A stretch of DNA of 64,000 nucleotides from Turritopsis dohrnii (Eukaryota > Cnidaria > Hydrozoa > Anthoathecata > Oceaniidae): positions 310,001-374,000 of the forward strand of contig BQMF02000199.1 in assembly GCA_027922465.2 (NCBI GenBank), read 5' to 3'. A program made the position numbers and the translations under genes. Position 1 is the first letter of the stretch, and each line of letters begins with the position of its first letter. The notes below the pieces were generated by a model. It worked only from the letters and a program-made list of their open reading frames with translations. It was not told where the DNA came from and searched no databases. Shown piece by piece: positions 1 through 11,210 of the stretch.

Positions 1-5
1 TCCAA

Positions 6-178
6 TATTCGTTTCATAACCATGAACAATGTTAGCTAATGCAATGAAACAGACGTCTGAAAGCTTCTTAAACTATTGAAAGGTAGCTCGTAAGATAGTC
101 CATGTACATAGCGGACGCGCCCATACTTTTACCTTTACTCCCCTATTCGTTTCAAAACCATGAACAATGTTGGCTAAT
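6..178. repeat. Short direct repeat pair
   Basis: About 35 bases starting TATTCGTTTC and ending GCTAAT occur at 6-40 and again at 143-178 with few changes. No coding signal is visible here. They may be part of a larger repeat that begins left of the window. Confidence 0.6.
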
Positions 179-525
179 ATGTCTGAATACGAAAAATTAC
201 TCCCAAATTTGAAATCAAGGCCATATTAGTGGGCATAGCCGAAGGGGGGCCATACATTGCGATAGGTGGGAACCAAAGACAAAAGAATTTCATTTTTGTC
301 ACGTGCTCACAAAAATCTTGGCATGGAGTTTTTGTTATATTCCATTCCTCTTATATAGTCATGATGATTTGTCTGTAACAACCTGAGCCTGGATGTGATC
401 CTTAAATATTAAGATAGTTTTTAAATGGGGCTGAAATGTGAAACTGTGTTCTTAAAGCTTATGACAAAATAAGAACAATTCGAATTGAAAAAAGTTCAAA
501 AAATAAGAACAGCCATTCTCAGAGT

Positions 526-685
526 GTGTTTATCCAACAATTTCAGACCACCAAACGTTTTGGTAAAAACACATAAAAGCGTTTGAAAAAATGAGGCAAT
601 AGTTGTTCATAAACTCGGCTATCCAAACAAATCTTATAAGGTTTACACCAAATAGTTTTAGTGGTCTGAAATTGTTAGATAAACT
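526..685. repeat. Inverted repeat, about 26-bp arms
   Basis: The arm at 526-552 (core ACAATTTCAGACCAC) is matched in reverse complement at 660-685, around a loop of about 107 bases. The loop resembles the sequence at 15965-16046, so this is probably a relic of the Rep-related repeat family seen there. From 690 to 1300 I see no gene. Confidence 0.6.
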
Positions 686-1309
686 GTATGTCAGCCCAGA
701 TTTTACCGGCTCTGATATAAAAAAAACGTGTATCTTAAATACTTTACTCCCACCTTTATATATTCTATCAAAACAATGTCATAGTTTTATAAGGAAATTA
801 ACAGGGTCGTGCAACATATGATGCAACACCACAGCGTTAGCGATATATAACGTATATTAGGGAGCTTAAGCAATCCCAACAGCAACGAAGTCATCGACGT
901 GTTTAAACTAAAAGCAAAAAAAATTTATAAGATAATTACATCATAAACATATTTGCACGTTCTCTGCATAACGTGAAAAGTCATGATTTGAAGTCGTACT
1001 GACAACAGAAACGCGATTATAGAGAAATTCTTTTTCTCTTATGTAGATTTTATAGAAGTTCGATAACTTTCTAGTTGTTAGAAGTTTATCAATTGAATAA
1101 GTTCTCCAATAAAAATAAGTTCTTCAAAATGCTATTCACAAGTAATTTTAATTCTTTATTCTTTTTGCTCACGCCGTCGTCCACGTTGCCGTCGTAGTTG
1201 CTTAAGTTTACTACTAACAATAGCTGTCCACTTCAGGTTAAGATTTAAATCCTACGGCCATCAGCCAATTTATATAGTCCTTTCTTTCATGTCGATAATC
1301 TTCAAGGAT

Positions 1310-2840
1310 CTATTTTCCAGAAATGAAATCGAGAATAACCTTAGATAATTTGGCATCTTGCTTACGGGATTTCAACATTCGGTTTCGTACCTCCTTCTGA
1401 TTGAATTCATGCACGTTTTTCAGATGGGTATCGAGACGATCATAATATCTGAAAGTAGATGAAACAATAAGAGTACGTTTGTGTGCACCCATTGAAACAA
1501 ATGGACCGAATAATAATAATAATTAGATAAATCCAGAGTGCACTAAAAACCTTCACTTTCCCAGAAATGCCAAAAAAACATTTGTAAACATTTGTAAAAA
1601 ATTACCTCATGCAGATTCGGCATGGTAACGGCTTAAAATTAGATTTGATAACTTTGGTGATGTTATTGAAAAGTCTTACTTGACGAGATTTATACAATGA
1701 AACCATGTCATTGCACACCGTTTCAGCATGAACTCGATTAAGATGTCTCGTAATCTTTTCCCCCGAATAAAGACAATTTGGAATTGGGCATCTTACAATA
1801 TATGTTCTACGCGAACCACTCAATTTAATTTGAACACTGTCAACACTACCAAGATTTCGCTTCATATCTTTGATGATTTGCAATTTCCTTTCTTCAATAA
1901 ACTTCAACGCTTGCACCTTTTCAGAAAAACTATATTAAGAATCTACAATAAGTAACTAAAATACAGTATACTCTCGATAAGTGGTAGGACGCCTACTGAA
2001 TGAACAAGAGAAATCATTTTTTTTAAATGGGAGCTAATGTCTGTGAAAAAAGATAAAGCAAAAGAGGCGATGGTTTGGATATACCATGCGGACATGTCAT
2101 TAAGGGACAAGAAACTTATCTAAAGAAAGTGGAACATGTAATTAAAGATATCTGTAAATTTGAAAAAGTTCTTTGAATAAATACATCTCTCTTTACTTTT
2201 CACACCTAAAGTCTTAATTGAAAAAGTTTCCCAGATAAAGGCCCAGTGGGGGAATAGGGTACATTCAATTACATTACAGGCAAATATTTTCCACATACAT
2301 TTCAAACAGCATTGGTTACCTATCCTTTGGTGAAGGGAATAAATTTAACCATTGATAAGAAAAATAATACCTCCAAATATCTTCATGATCCATTGGTGGG
2401 TGAATTTGACTGGTAAAGGGTTCACCTAAAATAAAAGAAATACGAATTAAATCGGTGGTTTACATTATGTCAAGGTTATGTCTCTGCTATTTCATGTGAT
2501 TATACAAATTTCTCTGCTGAACGGCTTTATAGACAAAACAATATCATTCAGTAAGAAGAAAAGCATTTGTCAAGTCATTCATCATTTAATGACGTAAAAC
2601 GCGTAAATTACCTGGATAATAATGCCTATCTCCATTGTATGTAAACTTTACATTCATGATGGTTTCCTTTGCATTCTTGGTTTGCACAGTAGCTTCTAAT
2701 TGGACAACTTCGTCAAGAGCTTGGTGTAAAAGTCTTTTGTAAGCCTCACATTCGCATCGCACACATACACTTTCTTCTGATTCTGACTTCAGCTCGTTTG
2801 CACAAAGTTGTGAACATACTTTGCAATCAAACCCAGTCAT
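1310..2840 (-). CDS. Four-exon coiled/zinc-finger protein, intact
   Basis: Reading down the minus strand, exons 2840-2612, 2425-2371, 1929-1606 and 1448-1310 join with GT-AG borders and matching phases (1, 2, 2) into one uninterrupted ORF of about 248 residues from the ATG at 2840. The N-terminus is cysteine-rich (CKVC, CVRCEC), followed by a short helical stretch and a tyrosine-rich motif. Exon 3 encodes a C2H2-like finger, C-x4-C-x9-H-x4-H (starting CPIPNC). A second finger, C-x2-C-x9-H-x4-H, is assembled across the last splice junction (CRICMR joined to YYDRLDTH). I do not recognise the family and infer a nucleic-acid-binding role. It could be a host gene or a transposon accessory gene. 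Consistent phases across three introns make the gene model firm even though the function is not. Confidence 0.72.
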
Positions 2841-3239
2841 TACTTACGAAACAATTATAAGATTTAAAGTTAAAGAAAATAAGTAACTGAAGACATATGT
2901 CTGGAATTTGCGACAAATAACAGGAAGACAAAGGACAATAGGAAAAAACATCTGAGCTTCAACATTGATTTCAATGTAAATGAATGTGGTCTTCAAGCAG
3001 TCAAAGTTACACAGAGACATTAGGTTACGTTGATGCAAGGGTATTTATTGATGCAAAAAGTTCAACAAAAACTGTTTCAAATAAGAAGAATCCCAAAAAA
3101 AATAAAGAATTGGGATTTTAAAATGAAACAAAGTTGCCAAATGAATTACCATTGTAGATTTATAGCATTCATTTAAATACATTTTAGTAGCATACCCTGA
3201 CATTATTGTTTAAAAAATATATTAGATATAAGTTACACA
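2841..3239. other. No gene seen
   Basis: AT-rich spacer upstream of the zinc-finger gene. It holds no ORF with recognisable motifs and no clear repeat. Confidence 0.5.
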
Positions 3240-3384
3240 AGTTGAAAACTATTAACCAATCTAGCATTACCAAAAATACTACCAAATACTTGTTTCAATT
3301 GTTCATACGACATAAAAATCTTGATAAAATCAAATTTTTTCCACAGGTATGTGCCACAGGTAACATAAGTTCAGTATTTGTGGT

Positions 3385-3996
3385 CCAGTCTGTACCCGGA
3401 GACGCGTGTGATCGCACGTGCAGGCACACGCACAAAACATTTTGCACGATTTTTATTTTGCTCGTGCAAAATGTTTTAATCAAACTCATATTGCACGTGC
3501 AAAGTATTATTGTTCAGCATAAAAAAAGAGTTGTTTTAATTCATTTTTACAACACCTGGCTCCTTTGTTAAATAAAATCATTTGTAAATCATTTGACCAT
3601 ACAAAACGATCAAATGATCATTTGATGATGTAAAACATCCTTCAAAGGAGTTAATTCATTCTTTGTTTCTGGCCCTTTCTCTTTTTTAGTTATTCCTTAT
3701 TCTGCGTGATTCAACTGACATCACCTTCTGCGAAAATTAAATTCTTGTGTATTGTTTATTTCTTTCAAATGCTTTTAAACGAAACGCATCACTGAAACGC
3801 AGGTGTTTCAGAAAGATAAAAAGAACAAAGAGGTTATTAAGTTGTTTATAAAGAAAATTCATAGAATTCCTGCGATTTGACATAAGAAAAATGAGTGCAC
3901 GCGCAAAATGAGTTTTTGTAATTGAATAGCTCACGTGAACTATTTTGCACGAGCGATTCAACACTCGTGCACTATTCTATTCCAGATATAGACTGG
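3385..3996. mobile_element. 612-bp TIR element (MITE) in the HECT exon
   Basis: The ends are inverted: CCAGTCTGTACCCGGA on the left, and the reverse complement of the right end reads CCAGTCTATATCTGGA. TGGT is present on both outer sides (3381-3384 and 3997-4000), fitting a 4-bp target duplication. Inside are nested palindromes, e.g. AAAACATTTTGCACGA against its complement at about 3436-3479, and a GCACGAG hairpin near 3947-3970. No transposase ORF is present. Removing the element and one TGGT copy leaves the host HECT reading frame continuous, which shows it is an insertion. Confidence 0.82.
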
Positions 3997-6171
3997 TGGT
4001 CCCATTAAAAGATACCATGACATTTGAAAAAATTCCACATCCTGTGACAAACTTCATAAACATTGCTGCTTGAACACTATCTAATGTCAAGACAAACCTC
4101 TGTAAAAATCCAAAAACTCTTTCTTCCAATCCACCAAATTCATCATCACCATAGGATGGTACTAGATTTTGACAAACAAGATCTCCACTTGGCCGTAATG
4201 ACTCAACATAGACCATAAATGTTTGTTCGTCAACAGCTTCAAACATTTTTGAATTGGATTTCATATGTGTCAGTATGTAAAATGGCTGCAGTATCAGAAG
4301 ATAATTGCTGAAGTTTTCAAGAATGCCTTTCAAATTATTTTGGTTAGGTAAAGCCATTAGCTGTGTTTCAGTAAATATTTCCACTAACTTTGTCTGTACT
4401 GACAATGCAAAGCTATCTTTTTCAAACAGAGCTTCTTTTATAATTTCCTGTTCATTTTCAGATAATGTCTTCAAAAAAGACTGAACAACCAAATGAGTTG
4501 ATGGTAATTTATTTGTTAATATAGCAAAGAGGCAAGCAACATTCAAGTTTAATGGCAAGAAGCCAGTCAATATAAAGCCATGAATTAGTACTCTGCCAGC
4601 GGCTACGAAATCATGGTAGTCAACAGCTACATGTGGTGTTATCTTAAGATACTTTATCGGGGATGATGAACCGTGGTGAGCAAAGAATGCATCCCAGAAT
4701 GATGAAAAAAACTCTCTAGTAACACCATCCAAATCATAACCTTCTTCATCTTCAAACTTAATAAAAACCTTACATGCTAATATTGATGGATCTGAATATG
4801 CTTGGATAGCATCTCTATACAATGTATTTCGATTAACCAAAATTTGCTGAGTGTCATGCAAAAAACTCAACTCGTTACTTCTTTTCATTTCTATGGAGTC
4901 CTCAGTATCAGAATAAACCAAACTATGTGACTCAATAATGAAAGGGTCCACATCAATCAATGGTGAATCAGTTGAATAACTTATGGCACTTGAAGTTTGA
5001 TCTGGCACAGATGAGGCGACAATAGATTGTGGATCAAAGCTAGATTCTGTGGCATCATTGAAGGAAGATGGCTGTGCTACAGGGAAATCAATTCTCAAAC
5101 TTGATGAAGGTCTGTTAGAAAAAACACGAAGTTGAGATGCCAAAGTCGGTGTTAAATGAGTTACAGGGTTGTCAACTACAGCATCAAGATGAGACTCGTT
5201 TGAAACAACTATGATCCCAAAGTAATTCAATTCTTTGATATCTCTCGGCATTGAACAATATATTTTCTCAAGCCTTTTTTGTTATCCATCTTGTAGAGAC
5301 AGAAATCAGTGGTAAGCTTTGGAAACATCTCGAAAAGTCTACTTTCAAATTGTGTCTCTGTCATGAATAATGATAGGGAGCAGAATTTGGGTTTGTTGTT
5401 AGAATAACATTCATCAGGAAAACCTAGAGAAAAAACTTTTCATCATTTATGTTTACAAGTAAAAGAAAATCCATTCATTGTTGAACGCATACAGTTTTCA
5501 TGGGTTAAAAATAACAAACACACATTTGTTACCTTAGCAAGTACCAAAACATGCACTGACTCATGGCAACAATGCATTATGGTTACCAAATCATGAAATG
5601 AGATGTTTGTTTTCTGAATTCAAGCTTCACATTGAAACATTACTTACCATAGCCATTCCTCATGTGATCTAGAAATAATTGTTCAAAGTTCCCATTTTTG
5701 TCTTGAGTGAATCTAGGGATTCTTGATGCATCTGGGAGATGGTAAAATTTCACTTTCACTGATGTTGTCGCTGGTCCCCTTTTCTGTCGTTTTTTTGGCC
5801 TTGATGGAATATTGTTAGTTAAATGCCTTAACTGATCAATGCTTGAAAGGCAATTCTCTAAATTTCTTGCAAAAACCTCATCTCCTTCATCGTCATCTGA
5901 AATCATAATGATAAGCTACATTATAAGAACAATAAAACCACACTTGTATGGGTAACCTTAACAGTAAAAACTTGGAAATATAAGCTGTGTCTATTTCATA
6001 ACTTGATTTCATCATTAAAGTTCCACATTCAAGGAGATACACAGACTAGCATGCTGATAAGGAAACAGTTACTTTGTCAATTCGGCCAACATATACCTGA
6101 AAACAAGTTATCTACATCACCAGGCAACGAGGAGCTATCATATGAATCTGTATTATCTATTAGAAAAAACA

Positions 6172-7140
6172 CTAGTAACCCGTGTAAAAAGTTTTTACAT
6201 GTTTTAATCGATGTGAGCTGAACAGAGAGAAAGGCTTAGTATAATGAATTTTGGTATGATAAAGATAAAGTTTGGAATGTAGAATGTTTAGAATGTAGTA
6301 TCCCGTGTAGAACAGCGTGTAGAACACGGTTTTTAATTCATCAAAAATAAAAAACGCGCTGTGCGTCCACTTTTTTCACTTTTTACCTTATAAATTGCAG
6401 ATGCAATGCAATGGTTCCCCTTGATTAAAAATATCTAACGTCAATACAGAAAAAAACACTCTTCACTCTTTTAATTAATAATCTCTAGGTATTCCGGCTA
6501 AAGCATATTTAGTTCAACACTGGAGTTATGAACAGAAAAAATTTTAATCAGAAAATCTGAAACACATCAAAATATTCGTATTAAATCTTTCACGATACGA
6601 TATATGCAGTAGTAAAAATAAATTGTGCGTACAGGTAAACAACAAAAAGATTAAAATCGCTGTAACTGTTCATGAAATCCACACCCCAATGTAAATAAAA
6701 GCCAAACGCGAAAGTCGCAAAAGTGTCAAAATGTGAATTAAAAACAATTGCGATTTTCTTCACGAACCCAGAGCGTCATGATTAAAAACCATGATATTCA
6801 TTTCTTTGTTTGAAAAGTAATGACGCAGAAACCCTATTAATACTATAAGAAAAACAAAACAAACAAACAAAAAGGTTCTAAAGCGTACTTACCCTAAAAA
6901 CATAAATAAATCTTCGCGCAATACTTTCGTTGTTGTCTATTGTTTCTTGATCTCGCGAATAATCAAAACATTTGAAACGATTTAATGCAATGCAATGTTT
7001 TCCCCTATACTAATCGTAGAAAAATATTAACCGCCGTGGTCTGACACTCCATTGTGAATAAGTGACCGCAAAAACGACCCGAAATTTTAGAGAGTGAAAG
7101 CGTGAAAAAAGCGGATGCACAGCGCGTATTAGTATATAGA
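6172..7140 (-). mobile_element. Non-autonomous Helitron, AT-hairpin type
   Basis: On the minus strand it starts A|TCTATATACTAATACG at 7140 and ends with a palindrome (GTAAAAACTTTTTACAC), then ACTAG|T at 6172. TC at the 5' end, hairpin then CTAG at the 3' end, and insertion between host A and T are canonical Helitron features, with no TIRs or target duplication. It lies in an intron of the HECT-like gene, same orientation. A second, inverted copy of the 5' subterminal sequence (CGCGCTGTGC) is inside at about 6354. No coding capacity is seen. Terminal hairpins of the same type recur at 16123, 16833 and 57354. Confidence 0.82.
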
Positions 7141-7373
7141 TATCAGAATAGTGCATTAACTTCAATGCTGATGGATAACAGATAACATAACTGTTGTAGT
7201 TTTTAATTCCGCAAATTGGAAAAGTTCATAAAACAAAAAGGCTTCCAGAATCACATCAAACATTATATCAAATAATAATACAATTTTCAAAGCATTCAAA
7301 AGCAAAAATCACTTTAAAAATTGTGAAAACTAATACCTCCAGCGAAATACAAAAGACTACAAAAAATCAATAC

Positions 7374-8905
7374 CTCTGGAAGTTGTTGCTGATGACCTAG
7401 CGGTAGATGTGCCTGTTCGTGACGATATTGTTGTATTCCAAGAAGTTGAAACTAAAATGACAATACTTAACTTCAGGTGAAATAAAAAATGAAAGCTTTA
7501 CAACTATGAAAGGGTCTTTCATCGCATACTTAGCTGAAATCAAAATCAAAAGCTTTTCCTTACCACATTTTTTTGTGAAAGCGAAATAAAAAGCTACGAA
7601 AATCAATACCTCTCGGAGCTGTTGCTGATGACCTAGCGGTAGATGTGCCTGTTCGTGACGATATTGTTGTATTCCAAGAAGTTGAAACTAAAATGACAAT
7701 ACTTAAATTCAGGTGAAATAAAAAATGAAAGCTTTACAAAAACTATGAAAGGGTCTTTTATCTCATACTTACCTGAAATCAAAATCAAAAGCTTTTCCTT
7801 ACCACATTTTTTTGTGAAAGCGAAATAAAAAGCTACGAAAATTAATACCTCTCGGAGCTGTTGCTAATGACGTAACGGTAGATGTGCCTGTTCGTGACAA
7901 TATTGTTGTATTCCAAGAAGTTGAAACTAAAATGACAATACTTAACTTCAGGTGAAATAAAAAATGAAACTTACAACTATGAAAGGGTCTTTCATCTCAT
8001 ACTTAGCTGAAATCAAAATCAAAAGCTTTTCCTTACCACATTTTTTGTGTAAGCGAAATAAAAAAACTACGAAAATTAATACCTCTCAGAGCTGTTGCAG
8101 ATGACCTAACGGTAGATGTGCCTGTTCGTGACGATATTGTTGTATTCCAAGAAGTTGAAATGACAATACGTAACTTCAGGTGAAATAAAAATGAAAGCTC
8201 TACAACAACTATGAAAGGGTCATCTCATACTTAGCTGAAATCAAAATCAAAAGCTTTTCCTTACCACATTTTTTGTGTAAGCGAAATAAAAAAACTACGA
8301 AAATTAATACCTGTGCCTGTTCGTGACGATATTGTTGTATTCCAAGAAGTTGAAACTAAAATGACAATACTTAACTTCAGGTGAAATTAAAAAATGAAAG
8401 CTTTACAACAACTGCAGAAAGACCTTGACTGCATACATCTACATCGAGCTGAATCCAAAATCTTCTCGATAGTACTTTTCTGTGGTGACAAAATAACAAA
8501 TACTGCAAAAATTAATACCTCTGGCATGTGTTGCTGATGGTGTGTTTGTACTTGATGATATTACTGGCATTCCAGTATTCAATGAAGTTGAAACTTATAA
8601 TGAAGAATCTTTACTGAAGAGAAAACCAAAAGTGCAATATAACAGAAATAACTTTCACTGGGCCTTTTATTAATACTTTTACAAATAACGACCAAAAAGA
8701 CCACAAAATTAATCCCATTCCCAGGCAAATTGTTTTACGTTATTACCGCTATTCCATAAAGACTGAAAAAACAAACAGAAAAAACAGCATAGTTCAATTT
8801 ATTCTTCGAAATTCTTTAAAAATTTCAAATGATTACCTCTATTCAATGATATAGAAGGCAATGTGATTGATATTGGTGCCACAGTTGAAATTGAGGATGT
8901 GGTCA
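7374..8905 (-). repeat. Tandem array of Ser/Thr-rich exons
   Basis: A unit of about 236 bp (spacings 236, 239, 234) is repeated in tandem. Each unit holds one exon between TTTTAG and GTATT splice sites. Exons: 7374-7451, 7610-7687, 7849-7926 and 8083-8160 (78 bp each), 8311-8355 (45 bp), 8519-8593 (75 bp), and the more diverged 8837-8905 (69 bp). All lengths are multiples of three and all exons are phase 1-1, so any number can be spliced in without a shift. They encode Ser/Thr-rich segments such as STSWNTTISSRTGTSTARSS. In the other open frame several copies have stops, so phase 1 is the real one. The 8083-8160 copy lost its acceptor (TTTAG deleted). The protein segment probably acts as a flexible, possibly modified linker. 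Confidence 0.82.
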
Positions 8906-9789
8906 CTAAATAGAATAAGTTAAGACTACAATAGAATCATTTTATATACTCATATACATATACATGTATATGTATATATTATAAATAATAAACCTGATGA
9001 AGAGAAAATCGAACAATTCATTTCATCATTTAAGAAGAAAACCCAAAAGAAAGTGGCGAGACTTAAACAATAGCAAAACAATGGCAAGTTATATCTAACA
9101 TATGGGAATTCCCCTGACATCTTCCATTTATTCTAAAGAATTTTCTTTCCATAGTATACATTTGTTTATGTCACATCATCAACTTATGTATAAAATGTGA
9201 ATAAGACAAACATTATTTTCTTTTCAAATATCTTTCAAGATCATGTAATGCCAATAGAAAGCCTTTGTGTAGGAACGTATATTATGAAGTATTATAAAGT
9301 CAGTTTGGGTTTTGTTTTTGGATGGATTTTTCTCCTCAATAAGTTCATAACGTTTTGTTTTTAATACAGATGATCTTGTGATTTTTCTTTTCGCTTCCCA
9401 TGAAATTAGCAAAGAAACTTTAACGCATACATTCGTAATTTTTAACCCAAATCTTCACAGAAAAGCCCCACTGTGGCTTTAAATCTTATTTAAATCTTGT
9501 AACTTCTTGTTCCAAATAACACACTATTGATTTATAAAGTATTTATTATCTGTTTTATTACCCATTATTCTACACCAATATTTTTACTGAAATAAACCAA
9601 TCAAGTTTTGCGGCTGTTAACATCTTACATGGCGGCATTTTCTACTATCGTAAATAATGATCTGTTGTTGCAATTTTCAAATACGGCGGCGTTGTTTCAC
9701 TGTCATTCTTTTTCCCAATTCAGAGGGCTGAAGATTCATTTCCAGCTTATTCCATTTTTTTTCTACATTTTCGGCACTTCTTTTGGAAG

Positions 9790-9965
9790 ATAAAAATGGT
9801 CATTTGGTTGTTGAACCGAAGTAAAATTTTTATTGTGAAGAATTCCTTTACAGCCTTGTTAACAGTCAAATCGAGTGGTTGATACATATCTATGTTAGGC
9901 GGTGCTTTTGTAGCCAAGATATGGTTTTCTTCTATGTTTTGAGCACTTTGTCGTAATTGGACCAC
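9790..9965 (-). pseudogene. pogo/jerky-like DDE transposase scrap
   Basis: A 72-codon frame contains ATKAPPNIDMYQPLDLTVNK, matching the region around the third catalytic acidic residue of pogo/jerky-type transposases (a 'QPLDL-VN' core). Nothing of the first two catalytic blocks or the DNA-binding domain is nearby. It sits in the presumed first intron of the HECT-like gene. Assignment rests on one motif. Confidence 0.55.
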
Positions 9966-11024
9966 AAAAAGATATACAGTGCCTTTTGATTTTCACACCC
10001 AAGACTCTCACACTCTCGTCAATTTGAAGTATATTTTATAATAGGAATGCTCTTTTAATTTATGTCAGAAAAAAACTGTTATATCAGGAACAACTTACAG
10101 AAATGTGTTTTTTTCTTATCAAGGTGGTTATTATGTTGAAAACCTTACCAACAACAGGCTAGAGTATACAAGGCCACCTGTTCAGCTATTCTAAATACGA
10201 CTTAAAATTTCCATTGCAAGAAAGAGATTTGAGTTTGGTTTGTCTTTGTGAATCTTTAGCTTCTTTTTTTCTATTTTGTTAGCGTGTCCAAATGAAATTG
10301 TAGATTGTTATTGAATGTTGGGTCATTAGCATTTCCTTTGGGCCACCAAAAATTTTAAAACTATTGATATCAATGGCCCAGCATGACACCCAGATAAAAT
10401 CTTAAGATTAGGTACAGACATTGGATGGTGAGCTAAAATTAAGACAATGGAGTACAGATATTAGCATCCCATACATTACAAAGTATGGGAACCTAAGAAT
10501 GTTTGCAGCTTTGAAGAAGAGGTTTAGTGTGAGGAAGGTAGTGAGCAAAAGATAGAAGTCTGATAGCTTTTTCTTTAATTTTTAAAATTCTACACAGGAC
10601 TTTTGGATTATGACCCACAAAACTCAAAAAAGTGCAGCATATAACTCATACGTTGAGGTCTACAATAGATTAACTTTGTTTGCTGAGTCCCCAAAGTGTA
10701 TAAATGGGGCTCTAACATCATATCATAAGAAATAACACTCACCAATACTTGTTCTTGTTGAAGCAGTTCTATTAATAAACATTCTAAATCCCCTTCCTCA
10801 ACTCAAGTCAACGTTGGGACTAAAACTTCTAACAAACTCTCCATAATTATCATTAAAATTGGCAGGTCTTTGATTACTCATATCGAAGCACGTGAACTGT
10901 TGTTACATTCGTTTTCAAATTTTAACACGTGCGTTTTAATATACGCGACCTGAGCATGCGCACTTAATTATGCTTTCAACTCTTTTCTGAAACGCGGGAA
11001 ATCGAAAGCGGGATTCTCCCCAGA

Positions 11025-11205
11025 TAACTTGGTATTTCTGAATTTCTGAATAACTAAGAATTTCAGCAGAAGTACTTGGTATTTCTAATTTAACGAAGTA
11101 TTTCTAAGATTTATCTTGAAATACTTAGTTGATCTCCAGAAATACTAAGTATCTCACAGAAATACCTAGTACTTCTAATAGAAATACTTAGTATTTCTGA
11201 AATAT
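11025..11205. repeat. Cluster of palindromic AGAAATAC/GTATTTCT motifs
   Basis: About ten copies of GTATTTCT or its complement AGAAATAC are packed in 180 bases, several as full palindromes such as AGAAATACTTAGTATTTCT near 11180-11198. The cluster starts exactly where the Helitron helicase reading frame loses similarity, so it marks the truncated end of that element. Confidence 0.7.
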
Positions 11206-11210
11206 GTGAC

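Larger units (their letters stand above)
3240..10880 (-). pseudogene. HECT-type ubiquitin ligase-like gene, disrupted
   Basis: Visible exons: a candidate first exon 10880-10743, the Ser/Thr-rich array 8905-7374, 5896-5648, then 5423 onward. All junctions checked are phase 1. The last exon carries a HECT-like domain: N-lobe motif YDLDGVTREFF, a C-lobe stretch, then at about 3340 LPVAHTCGK, the usual setting of the catalytic cysteine, which accepts ubiquitin as a thioester. Breaks: a one-base shift in the T-run at 5275-5280; a 612-bp element at 3385-3996 that separates the cysteine from the rest (the last open frame ends at 3977); a frame change after the cysteine motif near 3310; and a TGA in the candidate first exon. 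The upstream residues are acidic and serine-rich. HECT-like identity is known from motifs; the joined gene model is my inference from phases. It is either a young pseudogene or an allele hit by a transposon. Confidence 0.75.

Noticed and set aside
3206..3571. 121-codon plus-strand frame
   Set aside because: It crosses the MITE border and HECT antisense; no independent motif.
7374..8600. Simple noncoding satellite
   Set aside because: Unit spacing varies while each exon stays phase-1 symmetric with splice sites; a coding array explains this better.
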